Shown here in pieces: positions 41,052-51,895 of a stretch of DNA of 64,000 nucleotides; position 1 is the stretch's first letter, and every line of letters begins with the position of its first letter. The DNA comes from Streptomyces longhuiensis (GTDB taxonomy: Bacteria > Actinomycetota > Actinomycetes > Streptomycetales > Streptomycetaceae). The stretch is taken from the NCBI RefSeq assembly GCF_020616555.1, contig NZ_CP085173.1, positions 2,294,001 through 2,358,000 of the forward strand, in the 5' to 3' direction. The notes beneath the pieces were generated by a model. The model did no database searches. It had not been told where the DNA came from and saw only the letters and a program-made list of their open reading frames with translations. Both the position numbers and the translations under genes were made by a program.

Positions 41052-44000
41052 CGGCGCCTCCCCTTCCGGGTCGCGCGGGTCGTGAGTTCTTCGAAGGCCG
41101 GGACGTCGCCGGCGCGTACCCGGTCCCACGCGCGGGTGAACAGTTCCGGGACGGGCAGCAGCGGGACCGTCGCGGTGTGGCCAGGGATGTCGTACAGGTC
41201 CCGCTTCCAGGGCTCGACGGGCAGCGCGGGCGCCTTGAGGGCCAGCCAGGCGCCGGGCAGGAACAGGCCGCGTCCCGCGCGGGTGCGCTTCGCCTCCACC
41301 ACCAGTGCGGTCGCGGCGAGTTCGGCGCGGGCCTTCTTCACGCGGGCGGGCTTCCAACCGGTCCAGCGCGTGCTGTTGCGGTCGGTCGGGTCGGGCAGAG
41401 CGAGCAGTTGCAGATAGAGTGCGGCGGCGTCCTCACCGATGCCGTGCGTCCCGGCGACCTCGGTGACCAGGCCGGGGACGCTGCGCGTGGGGTCCTGCGC
41501 GTAGCCCTCACATCCTGCCACTGGCCCACCCGCACCCTGCCCGTCCACACCTGGCACGCCCGCCGTCACCGCGCGCTCCAGACCATCCCCCAGTACCGCC
41601 CTGATCGCCCGCAGCGGGGCGTCCGCGCGGTAGCCGGCGAGGCCCTCGATCAGGCCGAGTGCCGGGTCGTCGGGGCCGGTGAGGCCGGCCGGGCGTAGGA
41701 GGACGGCCTCCTGCTGGTGCCAGGGGTGGAGCACGAACGCCTCGCCCACGCGCGTCAGCCCGTCCGCTCCGGCGCCGCCCGTCTCGGGCATGCCGTGCGC
41801 CTTGCGCAGTTCGGGCGCGGTGGCGCCGCCCTTCTCGGTCCAGGCGAGGCCGAGCTGGAGCAGCAGCTGCGGGTCGGCGAGCCGGGTGCGCAGCGCGTCG
41901 AGGGCGCCGGGCAGGGCGGCGCGCAGCGGATGCCCGTACGGCAGGCCGTACGCGAGCGCGCCGAGCGCCGACACGGCGGGCAGCAGGTCCCTGACGTGCG
42001 GAACGGCGGTGGCGTCGTCGCCCGTCAACCGGCCGTCCGCGCTGAGTCGTTGGACGGTGGTGCGGCTGAGCCACGGAGTGTGCCGGGGGTTGAGCACAGC
42101 CTCGGCGTTGCCGATGGTGGAGACCCCGTTCAGCGAGATCTCCATGTCCTCGGGGAGGCGTACGAGGGTGCCGAACCGCTCCGTCCATACCGCCCGGGCG
42201 GCCTCGACGGCCGGCCCGGTCTCCCAGAGGTCGGCGACGGTCTCGGGGAGCAGCGCGGTGACGACATCGACGCGGCTCTGCCACGTGAGCGCGGTGAGGC
42301 GATCGTTGCCCGCCTCCACCTGAGTGCGGGTGAGTCCGGAGCGGGCCTGGCACTCGGCGGATGCGGCGTCGTCGGCGAGGACGCCGCAGGGGCGTCCCGC
42401 GAGGAGCAGCGCTGCCTGGACCGGGCCGCAGCCGGGCGCGGCCGCCAGCGCGGTCGCGTTCTCCGCGTCCCAGGGCGTGGCGCCGCGCTCGCGGACGAGG
42501 GCGGCGACCGACGCGATCCGGTCGCCGGGGAATGTGCCGGGGATCCGCTGCGCCTCACGGGTGATGAAGTGGGCGACCGGCCCGAACGCGCCCGAAGGGT
42601 CGTGGTCCAGAGCCAGCCAGTCGACCTCGTCGTCGTGACTGCGCGTGCGGACCGCCGCGAGGATCGCGACGGTGCGGTCGCCGAGGCGGAGGACCTGGCC
42701 GGGGCGCGGCCGGTAGGCGCCCTTCTCGCAGAGTTCGACGCTGCGCAGCTGACGGTCCGGGTCCGCGAGGGTGCCTTCGGCGACGGCGTCCAAGAGGTGC
42801 AGGAGCGCGGACCTGTCGGTCTCGTCCATGCCGGGGACGGTGGCGCGGTACGCAAGCGCGGGCAGGTGACGCAGGACGCTCAGCCAGGTGGACGTGCAGC
42901 TCGGGATGGTGAGTTCGTCCGTGGTCCAGCCGCCGGTGAGCGTCGCGAGGTCGTGTCCGCCGGGCAGCGGGGTGCCTTCGGCCGCCTTGCCCGCGATGAC
43001 GTGGCCGACGGACTTGATCTGGCGCAGTGTGCTCCAGGTGTCGGGGCTCCAGTAGCCGTGAACGGTGTGGCCGAGGACGCCGCGGATCGCGCTGAGCAAA
43101 GTCCGGTCGTCGCCGTCGCGGGGAGAGAAGTCGTGGAACATCTCCTGCCTGCGCGCCGCGACGGGCTGTGCGGCCACCGTCTTGGGGTCGGTGAACTCGG
43201 CCACGGATTCACGGAGTTGGACCATGGCGAGCGTGATGGCGCCGACGCCCGCGTGCAGCGAAGGGTGCCCGATCGCGGGCAGGGCACGCTCGGTCGCGGC
43301 GAGCAGGTCGCGGTCGAACTGGTCGGACGCGGCCTTCTTCTGCTCGTCCGTGAGGGCGGTCCTGGCCTCGCCCGTGGTCGTCCTCCGGTGCTGTGCCAGC
43401 GCTGCCGCCGCGTCGTCCGCCAGTGCGGCTGCCTGCTCGTCGGCGAATGCGCGCAGTGCCTTGGAACCGTCCTCGTCGCGGGCCCGCATGGCGTGCCAGA
43501 ACGATGCCGGCGGGACGAGCGGCGTGCCGGCCGCGTACTGCGCGCCCGCCCGGGACGTCACGGTGTCGCCGAAGGACCCGTCGGCCGGTCCGGCGCCGTC
43601 CGCGTAGAGGCCCAACTGGTTTCCGTCGAGGGCGAGTACGGGCTCTGCTCCGCCGGGCAGACGCAGCGCGCCGAGCGGCACGGCGGTGGTACCGCTGGTG
43701 AAGCGGGCGGGCAGCGCGACCTCGCGGCCGTCGGGCGTGCCCGCCGTCAGCCGCTCCTCCGCGCCGTCTCCGGGACCGTCGCTGCGGACCCAGCGGCCGA
43801 GGACCGTGCCGTCGGTGCCGAGAGGGCTGTTCTCCAGGCCCGCCTTGAGGGGCAGTACCTGGCAGTCGGCGTGCCGCAGCCGTCCCTCGTCACGCACGGC
43901 GCCCGCGAGGAGCGACGGCAGGGAGGCGCGGCCGGTGGCGCCGGTGGCGGCGTCGTACTCGATCCATGTGCTGGCCGTGCTCGTGGTGCGCAGCCGCCAG

Positions 44001-46192
44001 TGGTTCACGCCGTCGCCGCTGACCCGGTGTTCCTTCGGCAGGGTGGTGTCGCCCGCGTGCAGGGGGCGGGCGCCGGTGCTGCGGCCGCCGTCGGGCAGGG
44101 GCAGGGAGGCGTCCAGGGTGTGAGCGCGCCACTGGGTGGCCGACTCCCCGCCGAGCTGGAAGACGTCGGCGGGGCGCGAGGACCAGTAGGCGCGCTGCTT
44201 GCCCTCGTGCCACCAGGTGACGAGAAGCTCACCGCCGACGAAGCGGAAGGCGGGCTGACGCCAGTGGTCGGGCTTGCCGGAGATGCGCAGGTCGTGTTCG
44301 AGGAGGATGCCGTCGGGTCCCGCGACGACGGCCTTGTCCCGGTGGGCGACGATCAGCGCGGGCCAGGCCTCCTGGACGGTGAGCCCGTCGCCGTGGCGCT
44401 GCTCGGGTACGGGCCCGAGCAGTTTCATGGCCTCTTCGAGCGCGGGCCAGCCCAGTTCGTCGACGATGCCCGCGCGCAGGGTGCGGCCGAGGTTGCCGCT
44501 GAGGTCGTGGGCGCGGACGCGGGCGACGGCGTCGGGTGCGACGTCCGCCGCGACCGACCGGAAGCGCCTGAGGTGCTGGAGCGCCGAGCGGGCGCCGGGC
44601 AGACCCGCCGCCGCGGTGAACGCCTCGGCCTGCTCGGTGAGCCACTCGGCCAGGAGCGGGCGGAGCACCGGGTGCTCGGCGACGGCGAGGGTCTTGCGAC
44701 TGCCCACGCTGCGGTGGGAGTTGCCGCCGATCGCCTCTTTGAGCAGCGGCCGGAACCGCGTGTCGGCGGCTACCGCGGCGAGGTCGCTGCGGCCTGTGTC
44801 GGGTCCGCCGAACCAGTCGTCGAGGCCGATCCCGTGACCGTCCATACGGGGCGCGGGGTCCACCACGGCGACGCCTGACGCGAGGCACACATCGATGAGG
44901 TCCAGGTCGGCCCAACTGCGCCAGCCGCGCCCGCGGAACAGGTCGACCGGCCGCCCCTCGGCGCGCAGGCGGGCCGCCATGCGCTCCACAAGGCCGTACG
45001 TCATCGGGGAGCGGCGCACCCCGCGCCAGCCGCCCTTCAGATGGGTGGACCAGCGCGACAGCCAGTCCCCCGCGTCGACGGCCGCGTCCGGGGCCGGGTC
45101 GGTGAGGAGCTGTTCGGCGCCGGTCTCGGCGAGCAGCTCCAGCCAGTCGCCCTCGGAGCCGTTGTCGTGTCCGAACCCCGTCGGCATGATCTCCAGCAGC
45201 CGCCTACGGACGGCGGGTTCCTGCGCCGCGAGGACCAGGAGGGTGGGCCGGTACGCCGTCCAGAACGTGCCGGGGGCGCGTACCACCGCCGGGGAGGCCA
45301 GGAGGTCGGCGAGAAGCCGGCACTCCTCCTCGACCCGGTCCAGGCCAGCGGCCTTGATGAGCTTGCGGGCGTCCTGCGGCAGGGCGGCGTACGGCGGCAT
45401 CCCGGCGCCGCAGCGCTCGACGATGAGCCTGCGGTACTGCTCCCAGGCCGCCTGTGGCGCGAGACGCTGCGTCAGGTCCCGCACATGGTCCTTGAGTGCC
45501 TTGACGGTGAGCGCTCCGGCGAAGGCGAACTCGAGGAACACCGCGCGCTGCCGCTGCTCGTCCACGACGAGGCTGTGGACGCGCTCGGCCTCGCGTGCCT
45601 TGCCGAAGAGGGCGGCCGCGTAGGCGGTGTTCTCGTGCCGGAGGAAGGCCCGGCCCGCCTCCTCGTAGTACGTGGGCAGGAAGTGCGGGACGGAGCGCCC
45701 GAGGCGCTCGCCGAGCTCCTCGAACCCGTCCTTGGCGGCGCCCGCGCGGGTCTTGGCCATGCGGGCGAGGCGCTCGACGTCCTTGACGAGGGCGAGGGCA
45801 TGGTGCCCGTTCTCCGGGTCGTTCACCAGGGCCCAGGCGGGGAAGCCGAGGGTTTCGCGGCGCACCTGGCCGAGCCCGTCGCGGACGCTCGCGCGCCGCA
45901 GCCCGAGGAAGTCCAGGGCGAGGTCCTCGGCGTCGCCGAGCGTGCCCGGCACGAGGCGCACGACGGTGCGCCCTTCGAGAACGGGGTGGGTGTACGCGCG
46001 GGCCGTCAGGTCGTCGGCGTCCTCGCCGCGGTGTGCGCCCGGGAGCAGGACGGCGCCCGCCTCCAGGAGCGCTCCCGTGTCCACCGTGCCGTCACCCGTG
46101 CTCATCGCGCCCCGCTCCCCCGCCGTACCCGCTGTGCTGGTCGTGTCTGCCGCGCCCGGACCCGCGCCCGCGCCGCTCACCGCCGTGCTCAC
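41048..46192 (-). CDS. Very large protein of unknown function in the MoxR-VWA operon
   Basis: 1714 residues from a GTG overlapping the stop of the DUF4132-domain gene (GTGA). I do not recognise a catalytic domain. Residues 60-320 are helical, with TPR-like segments (AYAAALFGKAREAERVHSLV, FLEFAFAGALTVKALKDHV). About 640-860 is strand rich with Trp repeats (FRFVGGELLVTWWHEGKQRA, VNHWRLRTTSTAS), suggesting a beta-propeller. The C-terminal half is helical and Trp/Leu rich, with HPWHQQEAVLLRP near 1510. No signal peptide or membrane segment. Its place suggests it corresponds functionally to the bulk of E. coli YehI (MolR), perhaps a scaffold or client of the ATPase. Confidence 0.75.
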   Translation of the reverse strand: MSTAVSGAGAGPGAADTTSTAGTAGERGAMSTGDGTVDTGALLEAGAVLLPGAHRGEDADDLTARAYTHPVLEGRTVVRLVPGTLGDAEDLALDFLGLRRASVRDGLGQVRRETLGFPAWALVNDPENGHHALALVKDVERLARMAKTRAGAAKDGFEELGERLGRSVPHFLPTYYEEAGRAFLRHENTAYAAALFGKAREAERVHSLVVDEQRQRAVFLEFAFAGALTVKALKDHVRDLTQRLAPQAAWEQYRRLIVERCGAGMPPYAALPQDARKLIKAAGLDRVEEECRLLADLLASPAVVRAPGTFWTAYRPTLLVLAAQEPAVRRRLLEIMPTGFGHDNGSEGDWLELLAETGAEQLLTDPAPDAAVDAGDWLSRWSTHLKGGWRGVRRSPMTYGLVERMAARLRAEGRPVDLFRGRGWRSWADLDLIDVCLASGVAVVDPAPRMDGHGIGLDDWFGGPDTGRSDLAAVAADTRFRPLLKEAIGGNSHRSVGSRKTLAVAEHPVLRPLLAEWLTEQAEAFTAAAGLPGARSALQHLRRFRSVAADVAPDAVARVRAHDLSGNLGRTLRAGIVDELGWPALEEAMKLLGPVPEQRHGDGLTVQEAWPALIVAHRDKAVVAGPDGILLEHDLRISGKPDHWRQPAFRFVGGELLVTWWHEGKQRAYWSSRPADVFQLGGESATQWRAHTLDASLPLPDGGRSTGARPLHAGDTTLPKEHRVSGDGVNHWRLRTTSTASTWIEYDAATGATGRASLPSLLAGAVRDEGRLRHADCQVLPLKAGLENSPLGTDGTVLGRWVRSDGPGDGAEERLTAGTPDGREVALPARFTSGTTAVPLGALRLPGGAEPVLALDGNQLGLYADGAGPADGSFGDTVTSRAGAQYAAGTPLVPPASFWHAMRARDEDGSKALRAFADEQAAALADDAAAALAQHRRTTTGEARTALTDEQKKAASDQFDRDLLAATERALPAIGHPSLHAGVGAITLAMVQLRESVAEFTDPKTVAAQPVAARRQEMFHDFSPRDGDDRTLLSAIRGVLGHTVHGYWSPDTWSTLRQIKSVGHVIAGKAAEGTPLPGGHDLATLTGGWTTDELTIPSCTSTWLSVLRHLPALAYRATVPGMDETDRSALLHLLDAVAEGTLADPDRQLRSVELCEKGAYRPRPGQVLRLGDRTVAILAAVRTRSHDDEVDWLALDHDPSGAFGPVAHFITREAQRIPGTFPGDRIASVAALVRERGATPWDAENATALAAAPGCGPVQAALLLAGRPCGVLADDAASAECQARSGLTRTQVEAGNDRLTALTWQSRVDVVTALLPETVADLWETGPAVEAARAVWTERFGTLVRLPEDMEISLNGVSTIGNAEAVLNPRHTPWLSRTTVQRLSADGRLTGDDATAVPHVRDLLPAVSALGALAYGLPYGHPLRAALPGALDALRTRLADPQLLLQLGLAWTEKGGATAPELRKAHGMPETGGAGADGLTRVGEAFVLHPWHQQEAVLLRPAGLTGPDDPALGLIEGLAGYRADAPLRAIRAVLGDGLERAVTAGVPGVDGQGAGGPVAGCEGYAQDPTRSVPGLVTEVAGTHGIGEDAAALYLQLLALPDPTDRNSTRWTGWKPARVKKARAELAATALVVEAKRTRAGRGLFLPGAWLALKAPALPVEPWKRDLYDIPGHTATVPLLPVPELFTRAWDRVRAGDVPAFEELTTRATRKGRRR

Positions 46193-47046
46193 GCCGCCTG
46201 CTCCCCGTCCTCGAGCTCACGGCCCGCGTAGAGGGCGGCGGCCATGCGCATGCCCTCCGACCAGGCCACCGGCCCGACTTCGGCGAGGGCCAGGGCCTGT
46301 CCGCCCTCGGTGGTCCAGGTGAGCGGTCCGGTCTCGGTCTCGGCGTAGCCGTCGTAGTCGCCGATCCAGACGCGGGCCTCGACGGTGCGTCCGGCTTCGA
46401 GCACGGGCTGGACGGCGTGGCCGCCGCGCACCCGATAGCCGAGGGACGTGGCGCGGCCGGCGAGGAAGCGGAGTTCCTTGAAGGCGCCGCCCTCGTAGTC
46501 GTCGACCGCATGGGCGGCCGGGTCGCGGTCGGCGCCGCGGGTCCAGATCTCGCGGAACAGCTGCTGGATGCCCTGGTCGACCCCCAACTCGACGGCGAAT
46601 TCACGCAGTTCACCGAGGTCGTCCAGGAGGACCGGGTGGGGAACGCTGATCTGCCGCGGGCGGATGCGCACGGTGTCCCCGTCGAGGTCGACGAGGCCGA
46701 TGCCGCGCTCGGGGTCGGCGTCGCGCAGGAACCCGGCGACCGTCCCGTCGTCGCCGGTGACGACCAGGTCCTTCAGGGCGGCGCGCCAGGCCGGGTCGGG
46801 CCAGACCTCGGCGAGCACCGCGGCCGGTACGGGAAGGGAGCGGGTCATCCAGCGCTCGGCCCGCTCCCGGCAGTCGCGCTCGTGCCGCTCCAGCCACTCG
46901 GTGAGCTGCCGGAGCCCGATGACGGCCTGCTCGTCGGCGATCTTCGGCGGCACCGACTTCAGGAGCCGCCCCTTGCTGTTGCGGCAGACGACCTTGCCGC
47001 CGTCGTCCAGGGCGACTTCATAGTCGCCCGCGCGCATCCACCCCAC
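46189..47046 (-). CDS. DUF4132 domain protein, first gene of the MoxR-VWA operon
   Basis: 285 residues from a GTG at 47046 with GGGGAGG five bases upstream; ATG at 47037 is an alternative. Residues 10-50 include DYEVALDDGGKVVCRNSKGR, found in this group. About 130-270 is the DUF4132 core: ELREFAVELGVDQGIQQLFREIW, GGAFKELRFLAGRATSLGYR and RVWIGDYDGYAETETGPLTW. In E. coli the DUF4132 domain is at the C-terminus of the long YehI; here it is a separate small protein. Function unknown. Confidence 0.8.
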   Translation of the reverse strand: MGWMRAGDYEVALDDGGKVVCRNSKGRLLKSVPPKIADEQAVIGLRQLTEWLERHERDCRERAERWMTRSLPVPAAVLAEVWPDPAWRAALKDLVVTGDDGTVAGFLRDADPERGIGLVDLDGDTVRIRPRQISVPHPVLLDDLGELREFAVELGVDQGIQQLFREIWTRGADRDPAAHAVDDYEGGAFKELRFLAGRATSLGYRVRGGHAVQPVLEAGRTVEARVWIGDYDGYAETETGPLTWTTEGGQALALAEVGPVAWSEGMRMAAALYAGRELEDGEQAA

Positions 47047-47191
47047 CACTGCCTCCCCGACAGTCGATTCCCGTTCCCCAGATGTCGACCACCGGTCGTG
47101 GGCGCGCGCCGAAGGCACGCGTCACGAGCACCGGTTGTGAGCCGGTGTTGATCAACTGCCGGAAACTTTAGAGGCAGCCACTGACAACGCG

Positions 47192-47225
47192 GTGTGGCCC
47201 GGCCCCCTGAAGGGCCGGGCCACAC
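47192..47225 (-). terminator. Terminator-like hairpin between argH and the DUF4132 gene
   Basis: GTGTGGCCCGGCCC (47192-47205) pairs with GGGCCGGGCCACAC (47212-47225), loop CCTGAA. It starts 11 bases after the argH stop on the minus strand, so argH is not expected to read into the MoxR operon. Confidence 0.85.
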
Positions 47226-47235
47226 AAAGGGCAGG

Positions 47236-48735
<1,500 letters not shown>

Positions 48736-48794
48736 TCAGGCGAGGTCGCGCTTCGCCGCGCTCTTCGAGGACGGGGCGAAGACGCCGATGACGT

Positions 48795-48822
48795 CATGCA
48801 TGAGTATGCATTGCACTGCATG
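48795..48822. promoter_or_regulatory. ARG-box-like site upstream of argH
   Basis: TGCAT-GAGT-ATGCA is a perfect palindrome (48797-48810), followed by further TGCA/ATGCA half-sites (TTGCACTGCATGATTC). The TGCAT composition matches ARG boxes of Streptomyces and the site upstream of argC in this window. Confidence 0.6.
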
Positions 48823-48906
48823 ATTCGTCAATCGATCCTTTCCCGAACCGCGGCGCACGCGAAATCCTTAGACAGGCGAACGACCTCGGGTCGATAATCC
48901 AGAACC

Positions 48907-49494
48907 ATGGGAAAGACCTACGAACGCATCGACGGCAGACTCCGCACCTTCATAGAGGAACAGCCCATGTTCTTCACCGCGACCGCACCCCTCTCCGGGG
49001 ACGGCACGGTGAACCTCTCCCCCAAGGGGCTGACGGGATCCTTCGCCGTGCTCGACGAGCGGACCGTCGCCTATCTCGACTTCGCCGGAAGCACCGCCGA
49101 GACCATCGCCCACCTGCGCGAGAACGGCCGCATCACCCTCATGTGGTGCGCCTTCCAGGGCCCTCCGAACATCGTCCGGGTGCACGGCCACGGAGAACCC
49201 GTCTTCCGTGACGACGCCAGGTTCAAGGATCTGCTCACACACTTCCCCGACATCGACCCGACCCAGCACGGCCTGCGCGCGATCATCGTGGTCACCGCCG
49301 AGCTCGTCCGCGACAGCTGCGGATACGCCGTCCCGTTCATGTCGTACGACACGGACCGCGACCTGCACGGGAGGCGCTTCGCGCGCGAGGACGACGCCTC
49401 CCTGAGCGAGTACTTCAAGAAGAAGGACCACATCGAGCACAGCATCGACGGACTTCCGGGGCTGCCGCTTCCGCTGCCTCCGACTACCGTCTGA
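48907..49494 (+). CDS. Pyridoxamine 5'-phosphate oxidase-family flavin/F420 protein
   Basis: 195 residues. The split-barrel fold is visible in MFFTATAPLSGDGTVNLSPKG, TVAYLDFAGSTAETIAHLRENGRITLMW and NIVRVHGHGEPV. This subgroup usually binds FMN, F420 or heme and has unknown substrates. The C-terminal 40 residues (DDASLSEYFKKKDHIEHSID) are an extension typical of this subgroup. It is divergent from argH and is followed three bp later by the L,D-transpeptidase gene, so those two form an operon. Confidence 0.85.
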   Translation: MGKTYERIDGRLRTFIEEQPMFFTATAPLSGDGTVNLSPKGLTGSFAVLDERTVAYLDFAGSTAETIAHLRENGRITLMWCAFQGPPNIVRVHGHGEPVFRDDARFKDLLTHFPDIDPTQHGLRAIIVVTAELVRDSCGYAVPFMSYDTDRDLHGRRFAREDDASLSEYFKKKDHIEHSIDGLPGLPLPLPPTTV

Positions 49495-49497
49495 CAC

Positions 49498-50208
49498 ATG
49501 CGCTCACGACCTGTCACCATCGCGTACCTGGCCGCGACGGCCGCCCTGCTGATCCTGGGCGCGGCACCGCCCGGCGGGCCCGTGCCGCTGCCCGCGCGCA
49601 TGGCCGACACGGGCGGCGGCTCCCAGCTCGTCACCGCGCAGGCCGCGCGCACGGGCTCCACCACCGGCACCGTCACCTGGTGGGACCGGCGCGACGGGCG
49701 GTGGGTCGCGGCAGGTTCGGCGGCGGCACGGTTCGGGTCGAAGGGCCTCACCGACGGCGCCTCGCGCAAACAGGGCACGTACACGACACCCACGGGCCTG
49801 TACGGCCTGCCCTACGCCTTCGGGACCGAGCCCGCGCCGGCCGGCACGACCACCGCCTACCGGCGCGTGCACCAGGACTCCTGGTGGTGCCAGGACAACG
49901 ACTCGCGTTCCTACAACCGCTGGACCGAGCCGCGTCCGGCCGACTGCCGCGCCGCCGAGTCCGAGCACCTCGTGTCGTACGCGACCCAGTACGCGCACGC
50001 CTTCGTCATCGCCTACAACTACGACCGGCCGGTGCGCGGGCGCGGAGCGGGGATCTTCCTTCATGTGAACGGGCGCGGGGCGACGGCCGGGTGTGTGTCG
50101 GTCCCGGCGGACGCGATGCGGCGCATCCTGCGCTGGGCCGAGCCGGGCCGGCGACCACACATCGCGATCGGCACCGACGCGGGCGCGACCGCGATCACGC
50201 GCTATTGA
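49498..50208 (+). CDS. Secreted L,D-transpeptidase-family protein (YkuD)
   Basis: 236 residues with an N-terminal signal peptide (about 1-35, hydrophobic core IAYLAATAALLILGAAP). The YkuD catalytic motif is IFLHVNGRGATAGCVSVP, with the His and the nucleophilic Cys in TAGCVS. Lid segment GTYTTPTGLYGLPYAFG is seen before. Such enzymes form 3-3 peptidoglycan cross-links or attach proteins to the wall in actinobacteria. It lacks LysM or Ig domains. It starts three bp after the PNPOx-family gene. Confidence 0.85.
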   Translation: MRSRPVTIAYLAATAALLILGAAPPGGPVPLPARMADTGGGSQLVTAQAARTGSTTGTVTWWDRRDGRWVAAGSAAARFGSKGLTDGASRKQGTYTTPTGLYGLPYAFGTEPAPAGTTTAYRRVHQDSWWCQDNDSRSYNRWTEPRPADCRAAESEHLVSYATQYAHAFVIAYNYDRPVRGRGAGIFLHVNGRGATAGCVSVPADAMRRILRWAEPGRRPHIAIGTDAGATAITRY

Positions 50209-50286
50209 GGCGGCACAGTGAAGATGTAGGGACCACATAACGAGACGGGGTTGCGGGCACGCCGGGCGGGGGCGTTGCATCGCCCG

Positions 50287-51267
50287 GTGCAGACCGAACA
50301 ACTGACCCCGCAGCAGACCCAGCCGACGGACACCGGCAACCGCGCGGCGCGCCTGGCCGTCACGGTGTTCCCCGTACTCGTGCTCGCGGCGGGCGGTATC
50401 GGGCTCGCCCTGCCGGACGCCTTCGCGAGCTGGAAGACGAACGTCCCGTACCTGCTGGGTGTGGTGATGTTCTGCATGGGGCTCACGATGACCCCGCACG
50501 ACTTCAAGGGCGTCGCGAAGCGGCCCTGGGCCGTCGGCCTCGGACTCGTCGCGCACTACGTGATCATGCCGGGGCTCGGCTGGCTGATAGCCAACGCCCT
50601 CGACCTGCCGCCCCAGTTGGCGGCGGGCGTGATCCTCGTGGGCTGCGCCCCCAGCGGCACGGCCTCCAACGTGGTGACCTACCTGGCGCGCGGCGACGTG
50701 GCCCTGTCCGTCTCCGTCGCCACCGTCTCGACTGTGCTCGCCCCGCTCGTCACGCCGCCGCTGACCCTGCTCCTCGCGGGCGAGTTCCTGCCCGTGGACG
50801 CGGGGTCGATGGTCACGGACATCCTCAAGACCGTGCTGCTGCCGGTCATCGCGGGACTCGTCGTGCGCCTGATCCTCGGCCGGTACGTCGACCGGGTGCT
50901 CGGCTTCCTGCCCTGGCTGTCGGCGCTGACGATCGCCGTCATCGTGGCCGTGGTCGTCGCGGGCAGCGCGACGGCGATCAAGTCGGCGGCCGGGCTCGTC
51001 CTGCTCGCCGTCGTCCTCCACAACGGCCTCGGCCTCGCACTCGGTTACGGCGCCGGAAAGCTGGCCCGCCTCGGGCCGCCCGCGTCCCGCGCGATGGCGT
51101 TCGAGGTCGGCATGCAGAACTCGGGGCTCGCCGCCTCGCTCGCCACGGCCCACTTCAGCCCGCTCGCGGCGCTCCCCGCCGCGGTGTTCTCCGTGTGGCA
51201 CAACGTGTCGGGCGCCCTGGTCGCGGCCTGGATGTCGTACCGGGCGCGCCGCGCCGAGCAGGCCTGA
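50287..51267 (+). CDS. Bile acid:sodium symporter (BASS) family transporter
   Basis: 326 residues from the GTG at 50287; a TTG at 50275 is possible and neither has a strong ribosome binding site. Ten hydrophobic helices and the family segments GVVMFCMGLTMTPHDF, VGCAPSGTASNVVTYLARGDVALSV and FEVGMQNSGLAASLA (the crossing-helix Na+ sites) identify a BASS/YocS-like protein. Bacterial members carry organic acids such as pantoate or glyoxylate or sulfonates. The substrate is unknown; no biosynthetic partner is adjacent. Confidence 0.85.
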   Translation: MQTEQLTPQQTQPTDTGNRAARLAVTVFPVLVLAAGGIGLALPDAFASWKTNVPYLLGVVMFCMGLTMTPHDFKGVAKRPWAVGLGLVAHYVIMPGLGWLIANALDLPPQLAAGVILVGCAPSGTASNVVTYLARGDVALSVSVATVSTVLAPLVTPPLTLLLAGEFLPVDAGSMVTDILKTVLLPVIAGLVVRLILGRYVDRVLGFLPWLSALTIAVIVAVVVAGSATAIKSAAGLVLLAVVLHNGLGLALGYGAGKLARLGPPASRAMAFEVGMQNSGLAASLATAHFSPLAALPAAVFSVWHNVSGALVAAWMSYRARRAEQA

Positions 51268-51278
51268 GGAACGCGAAA

Positions 51279-51319
51279 GCGCCCCGGACCGCCCGTGGAT
51301 ACCGGGCGGTCCGGGGCGC
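51279..51319. terminator. Bidirectional terminator between the BASS gene and argR
   Basis: GCGCCCCGGACCGCCCG (51279-51295) pairs perfectly with 51303-51319, loop TGGATAC. It lies 12 bases after the BASS stop and 23 bases after the argR stop on the other strand. Confidence 0.9.
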
Positions 51320-51341
51320 GAGCCCGAACGATTCAGCGCAC

Positions 51342-51881
51342 TCAGTGGTCGTTCTGGGCGAGCCGCAGCAGATGGTCGGCGAGCGCCTGCCCGCCGGCCG
51401 GGTCGCGGCTGATCAGCATCAAGGTGTCGTCACCCGCGATCGTGCCCAGGATGACCTGGAGTTCCGCCTGGTCGATCGCCGACGCGAGGAACTGGGCGGC
51501 GCCGGGCGGAGTGCGCAGGACCACGAGGTTCGCCGAGGCCTCCGCGGAGATCAGCAGTTCCCCCGCGAGCCGCCGCATCCGCTCCTCCTTGGCCGAGCCG
51601 CCGAGCGGGGCCTGCGGGGTGCGGAAGCCGCCCTCGCTGGGCACCGCGTAGATCAGCTCGCCACCGGTGTTGCGGATCTTGACCGCGCCGAGCTCGTCCA
51701 GGTCCCGGGAGAGCGTCGCCTGCGTGACCGTGAGGCCGTCGTCGGCGAGGAGCTTCGCCAGCTGGCTCTGCGAGCGCACCGGCTGCCGGTTGAGGATGTC
51801 CACGATCCGGCGGTGGCGCGCGGTGCGGGTCTGCGGCACGGCGGGTCCCGCGGCGTGCTCGTTGTCCTGCGCCTGACTCAT
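51342..51881 (-). CDS. argR: Arginine repressor ArgR
   Basis: 179 residues. The N-terminal winged helix ([40 protein letters not shown]) and the C-terminal arginine-binding hexamer domain ([32 protein letters not shown] with the GDDT ligand loop) are complete. With arginine it represses biosynthesis by binding ARG boxes. It is the last gene of argCJBDR, 14 bp after argD, so it controls its own operon and probably argH. Confidence 0.97.
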   Translation of the reverse strand: MSQAQDNEHAAGPAVPQTRTARHRRIVDILNRQPVRSQSQLAKLLADDGLTVTQATLSRDLDELGAVKIRNTGGELIYAVPSEGGFRTPQAPLGGSAKEERMRRLAGELLISAEASANLVVLRTPPGAAQFLASAIDQAELQVILGTIAGDDTLMLISRDPAGGQALADHLLRLAQNDH

Positions 51882-51895
51882 CGTCGTCCCATTCC

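Noticed and set aside
41717-44878. 1053-codon plus-strand ORF inside the MoxR-VWA operon
   Set aside because: It is antisense to the 1714-residue protein, has no domain and no ribosome binding site, and is a product of high GC.
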